Shown in pieces: positions 40,601 to 49,917 of a stretch of DNA of 64,000 nt. The translations under genes were made by a program, and so were the position numbers. Position 1 is the stretch's first letter; each line of letters opens with the position of its first letter. Origin of the DNA: Fibrobacter sp. UWT2 (GTDB lineage Bacteria; Fibrobacterota; Fibrobacteria; Fibrobacterales; Fibrobacteraceae). The stretch is from assembly GCF_900142545.1 (NCBI RefSeq), contig NZ_FRBF01000003.1:62001-126000 (forward strand). Direction: 5' to 3'. The notes below the pieces were generated by a model. It was not told the DNA's origin. It worked only from the letters and a program-made list of their open reading frames with translations, and ran no database searches.

Positions 40601-43600
40601 TGACGGATGCATCGAGAATCGTGAATAACTATCACGTTGGCGATGATAAAGCTGAACTTGGTGTGGGTGCTATGGCGAATTTTATATCATATGATGCCGA
40701 TTCTTGGATGCAAGGCGCTACAGGTTACTGTTATGGTAACGTGCGCAATTCTACAACGTCGATAAGTACAACGGGTACGATGGGCTACCATAGGAATGAT
40801 ACTTATGACGGAATACTTACGGTGCCGGACAATACCTATGTGGACTTCTTTGCGGGTTCTATAGGTTCGTATGACCCGGTAGAGCGAACGGCAAATGGCG
40901 TTGCAAGCAAAACGGATATGGAATCTGGACTTTTGGCCGCTTTGATGAATTATAATCTGGAAGCTGAAGGTGAACCTGATTTATGGGTGAGCGATGGTGA
41001 TTTCCCGGTTTTTGCGGGAGCGTCTGACAAGCCGAACCATTTGGTGGTGGTGCAGACGAAACAAATAACGGATGCCCAGCAAATAAATGGTGCTGGATTA
41101 GAACCGGTACATGAATATTATTACAAGTATAATGGCCCCATTGATTATTCTATTCTTGCTGCTGGGCTTACGGCATTTACGGATGCTTCGGGAAAATTGA
41201 ATGCGGATGGAATGAGCGCGGCTGCAGCTGTAAAGGCTGCTGTTGCCTCGAATGCGGGTGTAGAAGAAGCGGATGTGGCCATTGTTGATGCAACCGGAAA
41301 AGTTGTTTCGTTGACAGAAGGGTTTACATCGAGTCAGGTGCTCACCGCCCTCATCAATTACACCGTCTCCTTCGATCTATCACCGTTTGATTCCAAGACC
41401 GTTGTCCTTGGCGGTGACTGGGTGGCAACGAAGACGGGAATAAACGTTGAATCGCAAGAGAAATTCCCTCGTGTGTATGTGCTGAAGAGTGAGGACAATG
41501 TATATAGCCTTGCCGAATGGGGTTCTGCAATGGCTCAGGTCTCTGCGAATGCTGATAGGTCGGATCATTTGACGTCTATGATGTTGGGTGAAATTAATCC
41601 GACTTCGTCTAAAATTTCGGTGTATCCGCTTGTAAGTACGACTACTAGCGAAGTCGCGAAACTCCGTGTTGTTGCTTATGATGAAGATGGCAATGAATTG
41701 ACTGGCAAAACGGATTACTATGGAAACGTCGTTCTTTCTCAGGTTGTAGGTGCGGATGTTGATGATCTGACGCAGGTGTCGAGCTTGTGCGATATTTCCG
41801 CAGGTACTGCGAATAGTAGTTTCAACCATTGCTTGTATTTGCCTAAGGCCGATGACACCTTGACCTTCAATGTTTCGCTTGAACCGAAACCCGGCTATAC
41901 CATGACACTGACGGGTTTAAACTTTAACTGGTATGATCCTACGGGTAAGACGGTTTCAACTGAACCTCCGGCTGGTTTCGGCTATGACGCATTGACGGGT
42001 AAGTTGGTGATTGCACCGGCCTATATGGCGAATCAAGACATGAAGCTTGGGGTCAAGTATACGGTCACGGGCCCGTTCTATGTGACTTATGACTTGAATA
42101 CGAATGCCGAAGACGAAGGCAATCTTTTCTTCCCGATGGATGCATCATCGTCGGGCAAGTTCGAATTTGATGAAACTGTCGTTTCTACAGATTTGTGGGT
42201 GCCGTACCGTTCCGACAAGTGTTTCGACGGTTGGTCTGTTGTGACTCAGTATAATCCAGCTGTTCCGGCGTCGGAGCCGCCTAAGATCATGACGCTTTAT
42301 GCCGATTATGCGGCGTCTGCGTTAAGCTTGGATCCCGATGCTCCTACAGAGTTGCAGGCCAATTGGAAAGATTGCGGCGCTAGCCAGCCTGCCGCGGGTG
42401 TTATGATTGCGAGCGGCGATACGACTGCCAAGGTCATGCTGAAGCAAGTGTTTGACGGCGTTGAGTATGAACACTTGCTTGGTAGCAATGCGTTTGAGTT
42501 GCCGGCAAACATGTCTGGCTATAAGTTCTTTATCGATTCCGCCAACAGCGTTGTTGATTTGGGTTACGAGGCGGTCGGTATCAACGTCAAGTATAGTGTG
42601 AATGGCATTTACCATGAAGTGGCTATCGAAGGCGATTCTATCGTGGTGGGAAAATCGAATGTTTCTGATTTCCTTGTGACGATGGAAACGCAGGTGGCAT
42701 TGAACGGGAAGCAGTTCTGGATCAATGGAAATGTAGATACTGTGTTCTATGGCTCTAGTATTACAATGCTAGAAGTTGAAGCCCAAAAGGACGAGCCGAT
42801 TACGACGGATGTTTACCGCGTGGGTTACAAGCTGAAGGGTTGGAGTTTTGAAGACGGCTCTACACCGCAGCAGCAGGGCCCGGTTGCTTTTGTTTATACG
42901 CCGATGACCCACTTGAAATTCGATAAGTATTTTGAAGATGACTATGTTGCGTATGCGAAGGCCTATGGCCACTTGCCCGATACGCTGTATGCCGTGTGGG
43001 AAGCAGATGCAAATGCCGGTGTGAAACGCATAGTGAACAAGAGCAAAGACGTCAGTTCGTTCAGGCTGATGCGGGATCTCAGCGGCCAGGCATTCGATTA
43101 CCTGGTTTCGGATTCGTTGCTGTTGCCTGCAGAGGGTCTCTTTGAATTTAGAGTAGAAATGATTTACGATTCGAACGAAATCGAAGTGGACGATAGGCGT
43201 GCCATTGTCGTCTTGGATGAGGATGGCGAACTGGATGAAATTCTTGAAAATGATGTCCGCTATACTGTCGGAAAATCCATCGGCCTCAAGGCGAACATAC
43301 TGAAGGATAAGCGCGTGCAGTTCGTGCTGAATGAAAACTCCGAAGACCAGGTGTTCTTCGGTAGCGATTGGGTCGATACGCTTGCCACTGAAAATCCGGA
43401 TTCTGCCTTGGTGCTCCCGACAATCGCTTACAATTCGGCAAAGTGCCTTGCCGGTTGGACCATTGATTCGACTTCTAATAAGTTGCTTACGGTGCTTGAT
43501 AAGGATCTGTTGAACGACTTGCGCGCAAAGGGCAACGCCCAGGGTCGCAGTATTAGCGAACTGCTTTATGCCAAGTGGACGACGAATCTCGATAGCTGTG

Positions 43601-45414
43601 CGGGTGACTTCATGAAGCTTGCGATTGAACAGGAAAATGGAAGCGTCTGGTTTGTCGAAGATGACAAGGACAAGACAATTAAGCGCGACTTTACCGATGA
43701 AGGCACCATGTTTGTTCCGCTGGAAATGAATGGCCACAAATTCAGGGTGCAGGCGTCGGGCGTAGATACTTCTGTCTATGTGCTAGATTCCTTGGTGGTG
43801 CTGCGCAGTGGCAGTGTCGATACGGTGCTTTTTGTGGGTGACTTGATGCCCGAAGTTTTGGACAGCAGTGTGTCGCTCAAGGCCTACTTCGGCTGGAAAA
43901 ACAAGACGAAACTGGAAATCGTGAAGTCTCGTTTGGATAGCAACGGTGTCATGTTCAAGTTGAGCTTCAAGGCGAGCGATTTCGAAGTAAGACGCAATGT
44001 TTCGGCTTTGATGGAAATCTATGATACTGTAAAGGATTCAGTTGTTAGAAGCTTTGCTCTTGGCGATTCTGTTGTCATGGGCTATGATACGGCGTTTGTT
44101 TTCCCTATGAGAAAGCCGGGTAACTATAGGATGGTCGTGACTCTCGAAGACCAGACGGGCTTGAAAGATACGTTAAGCAGAGACTTCTCTGTTGACCCGG
44201 AAATTGCTTCCGTTGCGGCGGATAGCTGGCAGATGCTTTCACTCTCGGCTGTGGACATGTCTTCGATCAAGAAGGATGGCGACCAGGTATTCTACTGGTG
44301 GGATGAACAGGGCTTGGGTGAGTTCTGGCAGTACAAACGGTTAGACCTGAATGAACCTGTTGATGCGACTGTTGGCGTATGGTACAACTCTTTGGAAGGT
44401 CGCCCGCTTGTAGTGCGTGACGACCTTGAGGATGAGGAAAATGACTTTGTCTGGAAACTTGATAGTGCGAATACGGGCTGGAACCTGGTGGCTAATCCGC
44501 ACGGTTGGGCTGTAGACCTGTTTGCGAATTATCCGGAAATGGTCAAGGATGTAGACGAAGAATCGGAAGTGATGTTCTATAAATGGAATGCCGAGGAAGG
44601 TCATTACGACCCGGTATATAAGAGCATTGGCCCGTACGAAGCCGTGTGGGTGCAGGTTTCCGAGAAGACCGATTGGAAGGTGTCTGCCGATCCGTACTTT
44701 CCGCCCGATGCGGCTCCGCTTGAAAAGTGCGCCCTTGCGAAGGCCTCGACCAAGGACCGCTGGACTCTGCAGGTCAAGCTTTCGGACAAGAATGGCAAGC
44801 AGGATTCTTGGAATATTCTGGGCGCCGGCTTGAATCCGGTCGATGCTGACGAACCGCCTGAAGGCATGGGCGACCATGTGAACCTTTCAATTGTCGAGGG
44901 CAAGCGCGCCTTGGCGAAGTCCATTAAGGAAGCGTCCGATGAAATGGAATGGACTATTGCCTTGTCTGCATCCAATGACCGCGTAGGTTACCTGACCATT
45001 GATGGTATCGATGGTGTGAAGGCTTATGGCTACCGCGTGTTTGTAACGGTGGACGGCAATACGACCGAAATGCAGGAAGGCATGCCGCTCAAGGTTTACC
45101 TGAAGTCGACTGCCAAGACGGCTACGGTGCGTGTGGCGCCTGCTGCAAGGACCGTAGCGAAGAATATGCTTAAGGGCCTGCGCACGGCAAGGCTCGGCGG
45201 CAAGCTGAAGGTGAGCTTTGAGGCAACGGGCCTTGCCGGCACCAATGCGCGTGTCGACATCCTGGATATGAAGGGTCATGTGATTTCTACGGTTACGGCA
45301 AAGACGCTGGAAGGTGCCAACGCATTGGTGCTGGACGCTCCGCAGACAGGCCTCTATATGCTCCGCGTCCGCGCAGGCTCTAAACAGCAGACAGTCAAAA
45401 TTCTCGTGCGATAA
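37603..45414 (+). CDS. Giant secreted protein with CUB-like, InlB-like and GLUG repeats and a C-terminal sorting domain
   Basis: About 2603 residues with signal peptide MKKNSYAFLFVAVFLTAVT-IHAAS. The first third holds three CUB-like beta-sandwiches beginning VTSFKVYDDGGRDG, VASFKVEDDGGYSEG and VTSFHVYDDGGKDG (nt about 37750, 38435, 39070), each followed by a bacterial-repeat segment (HSVSITPNVTGGTITASP-type). A region of GLUG-like repeats (GGLVGY motifs, nt about 40050-40600) follows. The rest has further InlB-like repeats (GWSVVTQYNPAVP, LYAVWEADANAGVK) and beta-sandwich stretches. The last 80 residues (FEATGLAGTNARVDILDMKG..., GLYMLRVRAGSKQQTVKILVR) look like the Por/T9SS-type C-terminal sorting domain. 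The protein is probably surface-exposed and adhesive. ATG 37603 is preferred over a start six codons upstream. Confidence 0.85.
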   Translation: MKKNSYAFLFVAVFLTAVTIHAASLSGNSTDGYYINMPSSGSESLTLTSSVTSFKVYDDGGRDGLYSANASGYLEITAPTNKKLVLTGVLKSQFYAIANNAPDYLTIYDGNSSSTDMLESKAFSPNAHGEPYYITATSKGETVTLYFKSDNSFQFDGLDLLVQVVSSTTETHSVSITPNVTGGTITASPQTAQIGTTVSLSASPNTGYMLNGITIQGTDKYPVRVLNDLWYNTNPYFVMRGSDVTVTPTFTNAKTKEDGLGIVLPRTGTMEVTIPAGVASFKVEDDGGYSEGNGASSENTSGTLVVTAPTGKVIQVTGNVVQNSGLTAEINVYDGAKTGGTLLLSKSGTTDVGVLATSTNKLTLGYRGGNADIDLKMAIIDPTVTHEIQTANNVVGGSASCLLTEAEYHDNVSVALTYSNAYLPIGLVVTSSDGTPVKVNLPSSFVTSAEFEMPYGDVFVEPQFTTDWTADGGLYANVPASGKTIIDIPAGVTSFHVYDDGGKDGFMSASVDGVLVLQAPSGKLLQLKGVANVWGSSVTIYDGDESGSELKTTNAYGDYNIGSVFSSGQTMAIKLKNTTGSTAKGLDFVVTVMDPSVKYDVTIPTMEGGSVSSNVGIAGAAYGTRVELTGTPASEDGYFLGGIKVTEEDGTPVAVTKDASGDVYSFTMPYSSVTIEPFFANPKIATFDDVGGLNNGAYFYLDCSVDVCTISQGADDNATHTYKSKYWYVEAGLYDDDVCEWDEFHQVPISCDYGVLYEYQNNYLSNTLKLGTSLDFGGRDATGKCLMQFETISGPTVIDGNNETVKGLCQTSTNHSGFVYAGYQSLSISNVTFTNAYIAGEGFTGAGVIAAEASSGVTISNVKVEKSIVHAASQVGGLVGYAAGTISIQNSSFEGDVTGKGPNAKLGGLVGYASTPDMTIEKSFVKSNVANLSSQLTPGNVTNNYVGGLVGMVETSSNGYSVALTIKNTYSIGEVSSEALNVSNNTDKLGYIVGNIASSLTDASRIVNNYHVGDDKAELGVGAMANFISYDADSWMQGATGYCYGNVRNSTTSISTTGTMGYHRNDTYDGILTVPDNTYVDFFAGSIGSYDPVERTANGVASKTDMESGLLAALMNYNLEAEGEPDLWVSDGDFPVFAGASDKPNHLVVVQTKQITDAQQINGAGLEPVHEYYYKYNGPIDYSILAAGLTAFTDASGKLNADGMSAAAAVKAAVASNAGVEEADVAIVDATGKVVSLTEGFTSSQVLTALINYTVSFDLSPFDSKTVVLGGDWVATKTGINVESQEKFPRVYVLKSEDNVYSLAEWGSAMAQVSANADRSDHLTSMMLGEINPTSSKISVYPLVSTTTSEVAKLRVVAYDEDGNELTGKTDYYGNVVLSQVVGADVDDLTQVSSLCDISAGTANSSFNHCLYLPKADDTLTFNVSLEPKPGYTMTLTGLNFNWYDPTGKTVSTEPPAGFGYDALTGKLVIAPAYMANQDMKLGVKYTVTGPFYVTYDLNTNAEDEGNLFFPMDASSSGKFEFDETVVSTDLWVPYRSDKCFDGWSVVTQYNPAVPASEPPKIMTLYADYAASALSLDPDAPTELQANWKDCGASQPAAGVMIASGDTTAKVMLKQVFDGVEYEHLLGSNAFELPANMSGYKFFIDSANSVVDLGYEAVGINVKYSVNGIYHEVAIEGDSIVVGKSNVSDFLVTMETQVALNGKQFWINGNVDTVFYGSSITMLEVEAQKDEPITTDVYRVGYKLKGWSFEDGSTPQQQGPVAFVYTPMTHLKFDKYFEDDYVAYAKAYGHLPDTLYAVWEADANAGVKRIVNKSKDVSSFRLMRDLSGQAFDYLVSDSLLLPAEGLFEFRVEMIYDSNEIEVDDRRAIVVLDEDGELDEILENDVRYTVGKSIGLKANILKDKRVQFVLNENSEDQVFFGSDWVDTLATENPDSALVLPTIAYNSAKCLAGWTIDSTSNKLLTVLDKDLLNDLRAKGNAQGRSISELLYAKWTTNLDSCAGDFMKLAIEQENGSVWFVEDDKDKTIKRDFTDEGTMFVPLEMNGHKFRVQASGVDTSVYVLDSLVVLRSGSVDTVLFVGDLMPEVLDSSVSLKAYFGWKNKTKLEIVKSRLDSNGVMFKLSFKASDFEVRRNVSALMEIYDTVKDSVVRSFALGDSVVMGYDTAFVFPMRKPGNYRMVVTLEDQTGLKDTLSRDFSVDPEIASVAADSWQMLSLSAVDMSSIKKDGDQVFYWWDEQGLGEFWQYKRLDLNEPVDATVGVWYNSLEGRPLVVRDDLEDEENDFVWKLDSANTGWNLVANPHGWAVDLFANYPEMVKDVDEESEVMFYKWNAEEGHYDPVYKSIGPYEAVWVQVSEKTDWKVSADPYFPPDAAPLEKCALAKASTKDRWTLQVKLSDKNGKQDSWNILGAGLNPVDADEPPEGMGDHVNLSIVEGKRALAKSIKEASDEMEWTIALSASNDRVGYLTIDGIDGVKAYGYRVFVTVDGNTTEMQEGMPLKVYLKSTAKTATVRVAPAARTVAKNMLKGLRTARLGGKLKVSFEATGLAGTNARVDILDMKGHVISTVTAKTLEGANALVLDAPQTGLYMLRVRAGSKQQTVKILVR

Positions 45415-45444
45415 GTCACGCATTTTTGCAGTTTGCAAACAAGG

Positions 45445-45480
45445 TATCCCTGTTTTGCAGGGATATTTTTATTTTTTTAA
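45445..45480 (+). terminator. Hairpin terminator
   Basis: TATCCCTG (45445-45452), loop TTTTG, CAGGGATA (45458-45465) and a long T-run; it ends the giant-gene transcript. Confidence 0.85.
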
Positions 45481-45501
45481 CAAAAGAAGTCAGGAGGATT
45501 G

Positions 45502-46539
45502 GTGAAACTCGTTATCTCAAAAAAAGCATTTCTGTCTTTAGGGGCGTTTTTGTTTGCTGCCCTGTTTTGGGCATGTTCTTTGAATATCGAAGCGACGAAT
45601 CCCTACCCGCCAGAAAATCCGGGTGCCGCCACTCCTGACACCGTGACGACTCCTAGTCCTGTTTTGCTTCCTGATACATCTACTCTTGACACGTTGTTTC
45701 CTCCTGGCATACAAATTGATCCGATTATAGTGCCGCCAGAAACCACGTACGTAATGGATACGGTTGTACTCCGCGATACGTTGGTAATTTACAAGGACAC
45801 CGTTTACGACACTCTTTACGATACGACTTCGTACAGCAGCTTTGTTTATCGCACATATTACAAGGGAACGCTTGATACGGTGACCGAATGGTCTGAATTG
45901 TTGAATTGCAATATAGGCGACACCGCCTTCTCTTGCAGAAAGTCGCCTAATTTTGCAAGCTTAATGCCGAGATGCGGCTTGACCTTGGTTGCTACGAAGT
46001 GCTGCTATGTTGAATATGTGCCGATTAAATTGGATACCAATGTCGTGTATGTTCATGTGCACGACACGCTCTACAAGGATACCTTTCATGTTCAACAGCT
46101 AGTTTGCGTGAATGACACGACCTTTATTAACTATGGCGAAAACCGAGTGTTGGATTATATTCCGCCTGAAAAGATTTATGTCGCCCCAAATGCATTTGAT
46201 TCTACAGAAATGCGTTCGCTTTTAGATACGCTTGACTTTACTGGTGGGGACGATGTTAAGATAGAAATCAAGACGTACTCGTCTTTGCAGTTCAACGGAT
46301 TGCCCTTATTGGAACAAGAATTGATGCCTTTGGATACGGTTGCCACTGCGTTAGGTAGTGAATTAAATTGGAAGCATTGGCCCGAAACGATAGAGGTAAG
46401 GGAATCCACCTATTACCTTGTGAATGTGGACTTGAAATCGGATACGACAGTTACATGGACTCTGAAATACACTCACTATGAAACGGAGCGCTCTGAAACA
46501 GATTCTATCCAAGTGACATCATTTATCAAAGTGAAATAA
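45502..46539 (+). CDS. Asp/Thr-rich lipoprotein of unknown function
   Basis: About 345 residues, lipobox FAALFWACSLN. The mature N-terminus is Pro/Thr-rich and followed by many Asp-Thr pairs (DTVVLRDTLVIYKDTVYDTLYD), a pattern common in Fibrobacter envelope proteins, then Cys-bearing stretches (LLNCNIGDTAFSCRK, RCGLTLVATKCC). GTG 45502 is preferred: AGGAGG lies 4 nt upstream, whereas the TTG at 45499 would be too close. No function assigned. Confidence 0.7.
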   Translation: MKLVISKKAFLSLGAFLFAALFWACSLNIEATNPYPPENPGAATPDTVTTPSPVLLPDTSTLDTLFPPGIQIDPIIVPPETTYVMDTVVLRDTLVIYKDTVYDTLYDTTSYSSFVYRTYYKGTLDTVTEWSELLNCNIGDTAFSCRKSPNFASLMPRCGLTLVATKCCYVEYVPIKLDTNVVYVHVHDTLYKDTFHVQQLVCVNDTTFINYGENRVLDYIPPEKIYVAPNAFDSTEMRSLLDTLDFTGGDDVKIEIKTYSSLQFNGLPLLEQELMPLDTVATALGSELNWKHWPETIEVRESTYYLVNVDLKSDTTVTWTLKYTHYETERSETDSIQVTSFIKVK

Positions 46540-46540
46540 A

Positions 46541-46568
46541 AAATTGCCCGCTTGTGCGGGCCATTTTT
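46541..46568. terminator. Bidirectional terminator between convergent genes
   Basis: GCCCGC (46546-46551), loop TTGT, GCGGGC (46556-46561), A-run before and T-run after. Confidence 0.85.
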
Positions 46569-47499
46569 ATTTGTATTCGTCGCCTTCGAGCTTCTTATTC
46601 AGAATCTTGTATTTGGTCTTGATGGCTGTCCTGAGTACGGGCCAGCCTACTTTGTGGAATGCTTTTTGCCAAAGTTTGTCGATGGTCTGAGTTGCCGAAT
46701 TGCCAAGGGGCTTCGGGAGCCATTCTTCTTTGAAGTCTGGCGCAAGAATCGCGTCCACCACCAGCTTGTGGTAATCTTCGTTCAATGCCTTGTAGGCTCC
46801 GTGACGAATAAAGTGGACTTTTTCCTTGAAGTCGAAGCGACACTGCAAAAGTTTGCGTTTGATAAATCCGCCGCCCTGCGCAATCAGCTCGGGGTAGGCG
46901 AACATAGCGGGCAAATGCGTGTTGAAAAGCGATGCTGTTTGGATCTCGGCTTCGTCGAAGACTCTCGCCATGCCAATTTCCAAACGGTTTACTACGTCGT
47001 AGAAAGTCTCTTGTTCCGGCGTTTCGAGCAGGTGCAAATAGAAGGCGCCCAAGGCTTCTTGCTTTAGGTACAAGAAGAACGATTGCAAGTGCGGGCGTAC
47101 TTCGTCATTTTGCGTAAGCGATACCACGTCGGCGGTGCTTGATTCGGCGCGGCGGATAAAGTCCGCAAAATTGTTCTGGAAGTATACGATAGAATCGTTT
47201 ACGAGCAGCAGGCGAGTGATGCTGTTGAATTCCACGAGGTTGTTGCGGCCGTTGGCGAGGTCCTTGAGGAAACGGCGCCACATGCCAAAATCAAACCCAT
47301 GATTTTCGGTCAGGTAAAGCTTGATTCCGTTGTCTTCCAGGAACTTCATCGTCTCTGCCGAAAGCGGACGCTTGTTCGTGAGCAGCACGACGGTAAAGTC
47401 TGTTTCGGCGAGGTGCTTCAGCGCAAACTGCACATACCCGGGGAGATTTTCCCCGGTCTGGTAGCTTGCATAGAGAATGACTTTACCGTTGCTGGACAT
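46567..47499 (-). CDS. RgpF-like (rhamnan synthesis F family) polysaccharide protein
   Basis: A 310-residue protein with the RgpF pattern: VILYASYQTGENLPGYV, NHGFDFGMWRRFLKDL, LLLVNDSIVYFQNNF and VVSLTQNDEVRPHLQSFFLYL. Members are glycosyltransferase-like enzymes for rhamnose-containing or other cell-surface polysaccharides. It is the last gene of a minus-strand group after rnr, separated by 38 nt that contain degenerate AGTAGACAGTAG repeats (47503-47533). Confidence 0.75.
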   Translation of the reverse strand: MSSNGKVILYASYQTGENLPGYVQFALKHLAETDFTVVLLTNKRPLSAETMKFLEDNGIKLYLTENHGFDFGMWRRFLKDLANGRNNLVEFNSITRLLLVNDSIVYFQNNFADFIRRAESSTADVVSLTQNDEVRPHLQSFFLYLKQEALGAFYLHLLETPEQETFYDVVNRLEIGMARVFDEAEIQTASLFNTHLPAMFAYPELIAQGGGFIKRKLLQCRFDFKEKVHFIRHGAYKALNEDYHKLVVDAILAPDFKEEWLPKPLGNSATQTIDKLWQKAFHKVGWPVLRTAIKTKYKILNKKLEGDEYK

Positions 47500-47502
47500 A
47501 GT

Positions 47503-47533
47503 TAGTAGACAGTAGGAAGTAGACGGTAGACAG
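47503..47533. repeat. Degenerate AGTAGAC(A/G)GTAG intergenic repeat
   Basis: Short tandem variants of AGTAGACAGTAGGA fill the gap between two genes. This style of low-complexity intergenic repeat is common between Fibrobacter genes; a similar one occurs at 54433-54478 with a different core (AGACGAAAGA). Confidence 0.5.
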
Positions 47534-47537
47534 TGGT

Positions 47538-49916
47538 TTACCTTCTTCTTTGGCTGCGACCGGCACCCTTGCGGGAACCTCCCTTACGCGGTTTGCTTGC
47601 GACGTGGAATCCTTCGCGGTCATCGCCACGATCGTTGCGTCCGCCTCTGCTGCGAGAGCCGCGGCGTTCGAAACTCGGAGCGTTAGAATCGAACCTGCCG
47701 CCGCGGGATTTTCCGCGGCCGCCACGGTTCATGTGGCTGTGTGCCGAAACGAATTCCGGAACGTCATCGTCAAAGTCTTCGTCGGGCTGGCTTACGTAAC
47801 CGAGGGCTTCCGCCGCGGCGGCGCGGTCAGCGCGTTCGCGAACGTCGCGGTTGCGGTAGTCATCTTCACCCTGACGGCGGCGCTTCTTCGGTTCGCTAGA
47901 GAGCTTTTCGATAATGCTGAAGTCCGCCTGACCGCGCAGAGGGTCCACCCTCAAAAGGCGCACCAGCACCTTGTCGCCGCGGCGGAACGTACGCCCGCTC
48001 TTCTTGCCGAAGGCAAGTCCCTGATCCGGATTGAATACGTAGAAGTCGTCACCGGCGATATCGCGGAAGCGCACCAGGCCTTCGGCAATCGGGTCTGCGA
48101 TAGAAACGTAGATGCCCCATTCCTCGATGCCCGAGACGGTTGCCTCGAAGTCATCGCCGATGTGGCTCTTCAAAATCCAGCAGCTGCACACCTTGATTGC
48201 AATGCGTTCGGTTTTCTGGTTCTTGACTTCGTTTGCCGAAATCAGGTCGCAGACTTCGATCACGCTGTTCTTGCGTTCGGCGGTAATTTCGGCGCCCTTG
48301 CGCGCGAGTTCACGGTGACACCACAAGTCGGCGTAACGGCGAATCGGGCTGGTAAAGTGTGCGTAGTCCTGCCAGTTCAAGGCGAAGTGGCCAAAGCTGT
48401 TGCTGTCGTAATGTGCCTTCTGCATGCTGCGCAGAATGCGGTTGGTCAAAGTCTCGTCGCCCGCGGCACGCTTCACCAAGTGTTCGTAAAGCTTGAATGC
48501 CGTCGGGTTCAAGTTCGTGTCGCCGCTGCGGGGCTTGCCCAGGTCGCGCAACATCACCGGAGAATCCTTGAACAGATCCGGGTACATGTAGTACAATTCC
48601 ATGATGTCCTTGGTATCCGGCGCTTCATGAATACGGTAAATGCCCTGGAGCTTGCGTTTCTTGAGTTCCTTGGCGCAGCAGTTGTTCGCAATGAGCATGC
48701 ATTCTTCCACCCACGAATTCGATTCGTCGGTGGTGCGCGGGAAAATCTTTTCCGGTTCGCCCTTTTCGTTGAACTTGCAGCCGAATTCGGTGCTCTGGAA
48801 TTCCAGCAGGCCGTCCTTGGTGCGGTTTTGTTTCAGGAGCGCGGTCACTTCGGCGAGCGCCTTGATATCGTCGTCGCCGTTCTTCATCATTTCCATCGCC
48901 TGTTCGTAGGTGATGGACTTGGTAATCTTCACGATACTGCGGTGGAAATCCCAGCTGAGCACGTTCGCGTGCTTGTCGAGTTCCATCATGCAAGTGAATG
49001 CGCAGCGGTCAACGCCCTGGTGCAAACTACATACATTGCTCGAAAGCTTTTCCGGGAGCATCGGCACGGCGGTCCACGGCAAGTACTGCGTGTAGCTGCG
49101 TTCCAGAGCTTCTTCGTCGAGCTCGGAACCTTCCGGCACGTAGTAGCTCACGTCGGCAATGTGCACGCCCAGCCTGTAGCCGCCCTTTGCGGTGCGTTCC
49201 ACGCTAATGGCGTCGTCATGGTCCATGGCACCATCGGGGTCAATACAGAGAATCGTGAGCTGTCTGTAATCCACGCGGCCCTTGAAGTCCTTGCCGCACG
49301 GTTCCTTGACGCCGTCCACATACTTCTTGATAGCGGGACTGAAGTCCTTCGGCAAGTTCGCATCTTCCATGAACTTGGTCTTGACTTCGTCCCAGCTGAT
49401 GTTCATGGCTTCGGCGGTGCGGTCTACCTTGGCGAGGTAGCTGTGCTTGAGTTTCGGGTGCGGGTACAGCGTAAAGCTGATGGTTTCGCCTTCCTTGCCC
49501 GGGGCCTGTCTGCGGTGGCACATCTCGTACACCTTGCCGGTATCGAGTTCGTGCACTTCCCATTCTTCTTCGCCGGTCTGGTGCAGAATGCCGCGCTTCA
49601 CGCGGGTTTCGTTTTCCTTGTCGTTCTGCCTGCGGCTGCGGGCACCCGGACGGCGATTGTCTTCGGGGTACTGTTCCGCAATCTTCTTCACGCGCTTTTC
49701 GCGCTTTTCTTCGACAGTTTCGCCATCGCCCAGCTGGTATTCCTTGTGGCTGGTACGCTTCAAAAGCCCGCGGTCCACCATGTCGGCGAGCATCTGCTTA
49801 AAGGCCATCTTCTGCTTTTTGGGGAGACCGAGTGCGCTGCGCAGGCGGCTACCGACCATCGGTTCGTCGCGTAAAATGGCAATAATCTGTTCTTCACTAG
49901 GTAAATGCTGGGCCAT
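47538..49916 (-). CDS. rnr: Ribonuclease R
   Basis: A 792-residue exoribonuclease. It has an N-terminal winged-helix-like segment (IIAILRDEPMVGSRLRSAL), a cold-shock domain, then the RNB catalytic domain with CIDPDGAMDHDDAISVE (metal-binding Asp cluster), GVHIADVSYYVPEGSELDEEAL, FTSPIRRYADLWCHREL, and an S1 domain (FEATVSGIEEWGIYVSI). The C-terminal tail after about residue 690 is Arg/Gly/Lys-rich (NRGGRGKSRGGR), as usual for RNase R. It starts 1 nt after the plsC stop, so they are co-transcribed. Confidence 0.93.
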   Translation of the reverse strand: MAQHLPSEEQIIAILRDEPMVGSRLRSALGLPKKQKMAFKQMLADMVDRGLLKRTSHKEYQLGDGETVEEKREKRVKKIAEQYPEDNRRPGARSRRQNDKENETRVKRGILHQTGEEEWEVHELDTGKVYEMCHRRQAPGKEGETISFTLYPHPKLKHSYLAKVDRTAEAMNISWDEVKTKFMEDANLPKDFSPAIKKYVDGVKEPCGKDFKGRVDYRQLTILCIDPDGAMDHDDAISVERTAKGGYRLGVHIADVSYYVPEGSELDEEALERSYTQYLPWTAVPMLPEKLSSNVCSLHQGVDRCAFTCMMELDKHANVLSWDFHRSIVKITKSITYEQAMEMMKNGDDDIKALAEVTALLKQNRTKDGLLEFQSTEFGCKFNEKGEPEKIFPRTTDESNSWVEECMLIANNCCAKELKKRKLQGIYRIHEAPDTKDIMELYYMYPDLFKDSPVMLRDLGKPRSGDTNLNPTAFKLYEHLVKRAAGDETLTNRILRSMQKAHYDSNSFGHFALNWQDYAHFTSPIRRYADLWCHRELARKGAEITAERKNSVIEVCDLISANEVKNQKTERIAIKVCSCWILKSHIGDDFEATVSGIEEWGIYVSIADPIAEGLVRFRDIAGDDFYVFNPDQGLAFGKKSGRTFRRGDKVLVRLLRVDPLRGQADFSIIEKLSSEPKKRRRQGEDDYRNRDVRERADRAAAAEALGYVSQPDEDFDDDVPEFVSAHSHMNRGGRGKSRGGRFDSNAPSFERRGSRSRGGRNDRGDDREGFHVASKPRKGGSRKGAGRSQRRR

Positions 49917-49917
49917 A

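Noticed and set aside
47550-49874. 774-residue open frame on the plus strand opposite rnr
   Set aside because: It is the antisense shadow of a G+C-rich real gene whose RNase R motifs are unmistakable; it has no coherent domain.
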